This document shows positions 5,723 through 6,560 of a DNA stretch of 6,560 nt, piece by piece. The stretch's first letter is position 1. Each line of letters opens with the position of its first letter. A program made the position numbers and the translations under genes. Origin of the DNA: an uncultured Eubacteriales bacterium (GTDB lineage: Bacteria > Bacillota > Clostridia > Oscillospirales > CAG-272); contig CATLAS010000051.1 in assembly GCA_949878535.1 (NCBI GenBank), forward strand, positions 1 to 6,560, written 5' to 3'. The notes below the pieces were generated by a model. That model saw nothing but the letters and a program-made list of their open reading frames with translations, made no database searches and was not told where the DNA came from.

Positions 5723-6560
5723 TTATTTTTTTGAACCGCACCGTTCCGCTGCGGCCATAATTCCAAGCCGTGCGCTTTCGTAGGTAAGCCCGCCCTGCAA
5801 AAATGCCAGATAAGGCGGACGCATGGGTCCATCGGCAGATAATTCGATAGAGGATCCACCCACGAACGCACCTGCTGCCATAACAACGGGATCGTCATAT
5901 CCGGGCATATCCCAGGGCTCCGGCGAAACATATGCATCCACTGGAGAAGCGGATTGAATCCCCCTGCAAAATTCTACTAACGCTTCGCCTTGTTCCAGTT
6001 GTACTGTTTGGATAATATCACTCCGGCGGTCAAATGGAGCGGGATTTACAGTATATCCCAGATGCTGGAACATGTAAGCGGCCAGATGTGCTGTTCGCAG
6101 CGCTTGTGCGGTAGTGTGGGGTGCGTAAAACAATCCGCGCAGCAGATTCCGGTTTTGCCCCAGAGACGCACCGACTTCCAGTCCCACGCCGGGGCATGTG
6201 AGCCGGTTGGCTGCAAGTTCCACTGCGTTCTGTGTTCCTACGAGATAACCGCCGCAGTCTGCCAGTCCGCCGCCAGGGTTTTTGATCAAGGAACCGATCA
6301 TTAAATCTACCCCGCAGGCGCAGGGTTCTTTCTCTTCAGTGAATTCTCCATAGCAGTTGTCCAAGACTACATACGGATTCCAGGCGGCGTTTTGCTTGAC
6401 AAACGCCGCTGTTTTTCTGATCTCATCAACGGTGAGCGTTTTCCGGTTCTGATAGCCTTTGGAGCGCTGCAGAAATACAACACGGATTTTATCTTTATAC
6501 TGATCTAATGCGGCACCCACGGCAGTCAGGTCAATGCCGCCGTCGGAACCGAGCTCTACC
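5723..6560 (-). CDS. Methionine gamma-lyase family PLP protein (YnbB-like), N-terminus cut by window edge
   Basis: C-terminal 278 residues of a fold-type I PLP enzyme of the Met_gamma_lyase/'aluminum resistance protein' family; full members are about 400-430 residues, so roughly 140 are missing. The frame stays open through 6559 and reads V-E-L-G-S-D-G-G-I-D-L-T-A ahead of the GTG at 6520, matching the family, so that GTG is not the true start. Family landmarks follow in order: F-L-Q-R-S-K-G-Y, V-V-L-D-N-C-Y-G-E-F (the Asp expected to contact the PLP ring nitrogen), G-S-L-I-K-N-P-G-G-G (PLP lysine, codon 6281-6283), R-L-T-C-P-G-V-G-L-E, G-L-F-Y-A-P, S-P-V-D-A-Y-V, E-P-W-D-M-P-G-Y-D, and S-I-E-L-S-A-D-G-P. 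The C-terminus ends with C-G-S-K-K. The cytoplasmic role is poorly defined; cysteine/methionine metabolism is the usual annotation. In many Firmicutes it lies near hfq, miaA or glutamine synthetase genes, none of which is visible here. Confidence 0.9.
   Translation of the reverse strand, partial: VELGSDGGIDLTAVGAALDQYKDKIRVVFLQRSKGYQNRKTLTVDEIRKTAAFVKQNAAWNPYVVLDNCYGEFTEEKEPCACGVDLMIGSLIKNPGGGLADCGGYLVGTQNAVELAANRLTCPGVGLEVGASLGQNRNLLRGLFYAPHTTAQALRTAHLAAYMFQHLGYTVNPAPFDRRSDIIQTVQLEQGEALVEFCRGIQSASPVDAYVSPEPWDMPGYDDPVVMAAGAFVGGSSIELSADGPMRPPYLAFLQGGLTYESARLGIMAAAERCGSKK

Noticed and set aside
3412..5857. Six GGATCC hexamers within about 2.4 kb (3412, 3543, 4355, 5165, 5571, 5852)
   Set aside because: More than expected by chance, but they fall in unrelated contexts (coding, ribosome binding site, repeat hairpin) with no regular spacing; probably coincidence plus local codon use.
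6518..6520. GTG as start codon of the PLP enzyme
   Set aside because: The in-frame sequence upstream to the window edge still matches the family, so the gene is simply cut by the edge.

Overview
The window looks like ordinary chromosomal DNA from a low-to-mid GC Firmicute, most likely a Clostridia gut or rumen bacterium related to Oscillospiraceae/Ruminococcaceae. This rests on a secreted type I dockerin protein preceded by a Cys-rich repeat typical of Clostridia surface proteins, sigma-A promoters close to consensus, purine-rich ribosome binding sites, and a hairpin-rich intergenic repeat beginning GCCTCCCTTGTGC, a kind I associate with these bacteria. There is no rRNA or other marker, so the placement is an inference.

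Layout from left to right. (1) 1-1276, minus strand: 5' part of a glycoside hydrolase of the GH36 alpha-galactosidase type without a signal peptide; it runs off the left edge, so its C-terminus is missing. (2) 1337-3403, minus: an exported protein with a DUF4091/GH123-like module, a Cys-rich linker domain and a C-terminal dockerin. A strong promoter at 3439-3467 lies directly upstream and overlaps a 30-bp interrupted palindrome. (3) 3488-4120, minus: a DUF1643 protein. (4) 4141-4788, minus: a HAD phosphatase of the phosphoglycolate phosphatase type, 20 bp upstream of the DUF1643 gene and probably co-transcribed with it. (5) 4870-5364, plus: tadA, the tRNA adenosine deaminase, divergent from the HAD gene and driven by a near-perfect sigma-A promoter. 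(6) 5365-5722: a 358-bp gap between convergent genes, filled mostly by a nested inverted-repeat element (5384-5622). (7) 5723-6560, minus: C-terminal two-thirds of a PLP-dependent protein of the methionine gamma-lyase/'aluminum resistance' (YnbB) family; its N-terminus lies beyond the right edge.

Functionally there are two blocks. Genes 1 and 2 form a glycan-use pair: an exported, probably scaffold- or surface-attached hydrolase-like protein, followed by a probably cytoplasmic alpha-galactosidase, both transcribed from the promoter at 3439-3467. The rest is housekeeping: tRNA wobble editing, a phosphatase, a conserved protein of unknown role and a PLP enzyme.

I found no CRISPR array, transposase, phage gene, tRNA or rRNA, and nothing that amounts to a clearly undescribed system. 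The points most worth a second look are the palindrome over the glycan-operon promoter, the atypical active-site region of the GH123-like protein, and the nested repeat element.
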